Part shown: positions 61,369 through 64,000 of the stretch, one piece after another
Position numbering within the stretch: the first letter of the stretch is position 1
How the letters are laid out: each line of letters begins with the position of its first letter
Assembly: GCA_963814975.1 (NCBI GenBank)
Contig: CAWFFB010000026.1
Location: 124,001-188,000, forward strand
Length of the DNA: 64,000 nucleotides
From: CAVUXJ01 sp963814975
Lineage (GTDB): Bacteria > Acidobacteriota > Vicinamibacteria > Vicinamibacterales > CAVVIG01
Reading direction: 5' to 3'
Program-made: the position numbers and the translations under genes
Notes under the pieces: model-generated
The model's database searches: none
What the model was told of the DNA's origin: nothing
The model's input: the letters and a program-made list of their open reading frames with translations, nothing else

Positions 61369-62109
61369 CAGCCCTTGCGCCCTCTCTCGCGGCGATCCAG
61401 CAGCAGGAACTGGATGGCCCCGAGAAATACCGAGCTCAAGACGATGGGCGTGGTGAAGAAAATCATCCGCCACAGGCTGACGTCGTAACCCAGGCCCTTG
61501 AGGGTGCCGTAGACCAGCAGGATTCCAGGCTGCACAGGCGAAAGGTTCTGCCCGTAGAAATTGCCGTAGTTCTCCGCAGCTGCGTCGGTCGCCTTGATTT
61601 CCTCGAGCCGCTTCTCGTCGAGGGCCTCGCCGGACTCGGCCGCCGCCGCGCCGAGTGACATCGGAAAGAGCAAGGGACGGACGAAGGCGGCGTGCCCATT
61701 CAGTCTGATGCCCAGCGCTCCGACCAGCACCCGGAAGAGTTGGTAAGCGATCAGCAGCCGGCCGACGGTCGCAACACGGACTCGTCGAATCACGGACGCA
61801 GCCGCGCTCCTGCAGACCGAACCGCTCGGACAGCGCGATTGCGGGGAACGTGATGATGAAGAGCGAGACGAGCCGGGTTTCGTTGAAGGTTCGCCCGAGC
61901 ATGTTGACGATGCCTTCCGCCGCTGGTGTGCCTCCGCTGTCCGAGAGCTCGGGTGCATAGATCGGCATGCCGGCGAGCAGGCCGGTGACCACGGCCGCCG
62001 CGACGACCACCACTGTCGGGCGTAGCCGGAGTAGCAGGCCGATCACCAGGATCAGGAGCCCCAGCAGCCTTAGCGATTCAGGCACCGTCGGCCGTGGGGC
62101 CTTTTTCAC
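61368..62109 (-). CDS. DUF969 family membrane protein, probable 5-oxoproline transporter subunit (one frameshift)
   Basis: A GTG at 62109 is the only plausible start, inside the VOC remnant, so the original start may be lost. Helices: LRLLGLLILVIGLLLRLRPT, VVVVAAAVVTGLLAGMPIYA, LVSLFIITFPAIALSERFGL. A shift near 61805, then IRRVRVATVGRLLIAYQLFR, VLVGALGIRLNGHAAFVRPL, LFPMSLGAAAAESG, ENYGNFYGQNLSPVQPGILL and MIFFTTPIVLSSVFLGAIQF. DUF969 proteins are about 230 residues, as here. Coupled to DUF979. Confidence 0.75.
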
Positions 62110-62332
62110 CCATCGTCGCGTCGTTCATCATGCGGGATCGCCGATGCGCACTTCGGCCTGCACGATCTTCCCTATCTGGACCGACCATGGGGGACACCTC
62201 TTCCGCAGGCCTGCTTATACCAATCGATCGCCTGCGCGGCATTGTAAGAGGGCGAGCTGCGGCGTCACCGCATGGTACCCTTCGGGGACCGCGCTCGTCG
62301 CTTTCGCTATTTGCGAACTCCTTTGAGATCAC
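62078..62332 (-). pseudogene. N-terminal remnant of a PhnB-like VOC protein
   Basis: From a GTG at 62332 the three minus frames together spell AKATSAVPEGYHAVTPQLAL, YNAAQAIDWYKQACG, EEVSPMVGPD, GKIVQAEVRIGDP and MMNDATMGEKGPTADGA, then a stop at 62078. That is the first half of a PhnB-type glyoxalase-fold protein. At least four frame changes are needed and the second half is gone. Its end overlaps the DUF969 start. Confidence 0.6.
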
Positions 62333-62644
62333 GGGCCTGCCATTGTGTCGTGACGTCGGCGCCACGGCAAGCCGATGATTTATCCGACGGGCTCAACTTC
62401 TGAGCGATGGCACAGTGACCAGCCGCGCCCCTCGTGGGTCAGAGTACTGGGCTCCGCCGCTACGCCTTGTAGACCTCCTGTGGACCGCTCAATCGAGGCG
62501 ATGACCGTCGCAGTCTGAGGCTGCCTCTGCCCCCCGGAAAGAATGTCTAGCCAGATTGAGGTATTGCACAGGCCCGGGCGACAATTCCTCACCTTTGGGC
62601 CCCAAGAGGGCCATGTCGTTGTAAACTCGCACGAGAGGCCTCGC
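62333..62644. other. Intergenic region, nothing recognised
   Basis: About 310 bases between the VOC remnant and the plus-strand cytochrome gene. No protein-like frame, no clear hairpin. It must hold promoters for both directions. Confidence 0.4.
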
Positions 62645-64000
62645 ATGAATAGATCGCAGTTCGGTAGTCGTGTTCCGGGCGCCGGGATCAGCGCGATAGC
62701 GGTACTTCTCCTTCAGGTATTGGTCCAGCCGGCAATGGCCCAGCAGGCCAATACACCCGCCCCGTCGGCCGTGACATTCGCCAAGGACGTCGCGCCCATC
62801 CTTCAGAAACGCTGTCAAGAGTGCCATCGGCCGGGCTCGATTGGTCCCATGTCGCTCAGGAGCTACGAGGAAGTCCGCCCCTGGGTTCGAGCGATCAAGC
62901 GGAGGGTCGCCGATCGGGAAATGCCGCCCTACCGCTACGACAAGGTCGGCATCCAGCATCTGAAGAACGACATGCGCCTGAGCGACGCGGACATCCAGAC
63001 GATCGTGCGCTGGGTGGACAGCGGGGCCCCCCCGGGCGATGTTGCCGATCTTCCCGCGCCTGTGCAGTTTCCCGATCGCGCCAGGTGGGCGTACGCGGAC
63101 CAGTTCGGTCCGCCAGATCTTGTCGTACGGACCAAGCCATACACCCTTCCGGCCCAGGGTCAGGATCGGTGGTGGCAGCCGATTGTGCCCGTCGGCACCA
63201 CAGCGGACCGCTGCATACGGGCCGTCTCCGTCAAGCCATCACAAAAGGGCCGCGCCGGAGCGCACCACGCTAACAGCGACCTCCTGGTCCCTGACGAACA
63301 GACAGGGCAATACGTCCTGCTCGAACGGCTTTCCGAGTACGCGTCCGGAAAGACGGGCGAGGTTGTGCCGGCAGATGGCTGCCGGACACTTCCGGCCAAC
63401 GCGATGGTCAAATGGGACGTCCACTACTGGCCGTTTGGCGAGGAAGTCAAGGACGACGTCGTCGAGCTCGGCATCTGGCTTTACCCCGAGGACCACAAGC
63501 AGAAGGCGAAGTACAAGCAGGATCTCAAGCTCTACACGTTGCTGATGAAGGGTCGCGAGCTCGAGATTCCGCCGCACGGCACCGCCATGACCCAGGGGTT
63601 CCATTCCTTCAAGACCCCGGTCCGTATCGACAGCTTCCAGCCGCACGGCCACACGCGCCTCGTGGGGATGACGGCCGAAGTCTTCTACCCTGAGACTGGC
63701 AGGCTGGAGATGCTCAGTTCTGTCTCCAACTGGACCAACCAGTGGCATACCAGTCACGTGTATGAAGACGATTACGCACCGCTCATCCCCAAGGGAGCGG
63801 TTCTCGTGCTGACGGGGTATTACGACAACACGGCGAAGAACAAGGGCAACCCCGACCCTGACCAATGGGTGGGCGGTGGAAGCCGCACGTCGGACGAGAT
63901 GTCGCATGCCTGGATCACGGTCACGCACTTGGACGACGAGGGCTACAAGCAGATTGCGGCCGAGCGGGAGCGTCGCGTGCAGACGAAGAAGGCCACGGCG
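62645..64000 (+). CDS. Secreted cytochrome c fused to copper-monooxygenase-like domain, 3' end outside window
   Basis: ATG at 62645 after AGAGG; the frame is open for 452 codons to the window edge. Signal peptide ending VLVQPAMAQQ. Cytochrome domain with VTFAKDVAPILQKRCQECHR (CxxCH), SLRSYEEVRPWVRAIKRRVA, REMPPYRYDK, DIQTIVRWVDSGAPPGD. The second part is like the C-terminal domain of ascorbate-dependent copper monooxygenases: PPHGTAMTQGF, IDSFQPHGHTRLVGMTAEVF (H-x-H copper pair), NWTNQWHTSHVYED, LVLTGYYDNTAKNKGNPDPD. The combination is common in Acidobacteria and Planctomycetes. It may couple haem to copper for oxygen-dependent hydroxylation. Confidence 0.75.
   Translation, partial: MNRSQFGSRVPGAGISAIAVLLLQVLVQPAMAQQANTPAPSAVTFAKDVAPILQKRCQECHRPGSIGPMSLRSYEEVRPWVRAIKRRVADREMPPYRYDKVGIQHLKNDMRLSDADIQTIVRWVDSGAPPGDVADLPAPVQFPDRARWAYADQFGPPDLVVRTKPYTLPAQGQDRWWQPIVPVGTTADRCIRAVSVKPSQKGRAGAHHANSDLLVPDEQTGQYVLLERLSEYASGKTGEVVPADGCRTLPANAMVKWDVHYWPFGEEVKDDVVELGIWLYPEDHKQKAKYKQDLKLYTLLMKGRELEIPPHGTAMTQGFHSFKTPVRIDSFQPHGHTRLVGMTAEVFYPETGRLEMLSSVSNWTNQWHTSHVYEDDYAPLIPKGAVLVLTGYYDNTAKNKGNPDPDQWVGGGSRTSDEMSHAWITVTHLDDEGYKQIAAERERRVQTKKATA

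Noticed and set aside
4400..62109. Programmed ribosomal frameshifting as an explanation of the breaks
   Set aside because: No common slippery heptamer or downstream structure; breaks fall at varied sequences and in unrelated genes, with both signs.
1..64000. tRNA, rRNA, insertion sequence or phage genes
   Set aside because: No characteristic T-arm or anticodon sequences, rRNA words, transposase motifs or integrase motifs were noticed on either strand; a covariance-model search would be needed to exclude them fully.

Overview
The window is GC-rich (roughly 60-65% by eye) and gene-dense. Its gene content points to a soil or sediment member of Acidobacteriota, most likely the Vicinamibacteria; this is an inference. 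The pointers are a PSD1-type cytochrome / DUF1552 / ankyrin operon, Ser/Thr kinases with C-terminal TolB-like propellers, a TIGR02999-like ECF sigma factor next to a kinase, DUF6152 proteins, and a large paralogous family of secreted proteins opening with a G-[KQD]-PDL-x-G-[VIY]-W motif. No rRNA, tRNA, CRISPR array, transposase or phage gene was recognised.

Layout. 1-4156 (mostly minus): a cut-off secreted protein, a PQQ sugar dehydrogenase-like propeller, and a two-gene unit of a small cytochrome c and a cytochrome/Vgb-propeller protein. 4375-9768 (plus): the PSD1 cytochrome, DUF1552 and ankyrin genes. 9827-18403: an HD-domain protein, five copies of the PDL-G-W family, a PQQ-propeller protein and a metallopeptidase-like protein; a 1.36-kb tandem duplication is visible here. 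18651-22255: an ECF sigma factor followed by wreckage of three Ser/Thr-kinase/TolB genes. 22269-25838: a nucleotidyltransferase pair that may be a toxin-antitoxin module, two cupins, a double ABM-domain protein and a zincin. 25887-28796: one intact kinase/TolB gene. 29130-43530: amidohydrolase, MBL-fold hydrolases, a quinoprotein/aldolase/DUF6152/PDL-G-W unit, acyl-CoA synthetase, cupins, a diheme cytochrome, and a duplicated secreted protein flanking a second DUF6152 gene. 43630-51159: rsmH away from its usual division-gene cluster, a two-domain VOC protein, a hydantoinase-type amidase, a class V aminotransferase and RNase D. 51416-64000: another PDL-G-W protein, a cupin, gamma-glutamyltransferase, GNAT, an alpha/beta hydrolase, GlgC, an HTH membrane protein, a DUF969/DUF979 transporter pair and a cytochrome fused to a copper-monooxygenase-like domain.

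The unifying theme is the periplasm or cell surface. Most products carry signal peptides, and many are redox or hydrolytic: quinoproteins, c-type cytochromes, cupins, VOC, MBL, amidohydrolase and aldolase. I read this as a dispersed extracytoplasmic oxidation and catabolism repertoire grown by local duplication. The PDL-G-W family is its least understood part.

Caution: roughly 25 single-base frameshifts break otherwise well-conserved genes, including the housekeeping genes rsmH and rnd. This looks like consensus error, for example from long reads, more than biology. Broken genes are therefore reported as whole genes with the break position given. Only genes that have lost whole domains are called pseudogenes.
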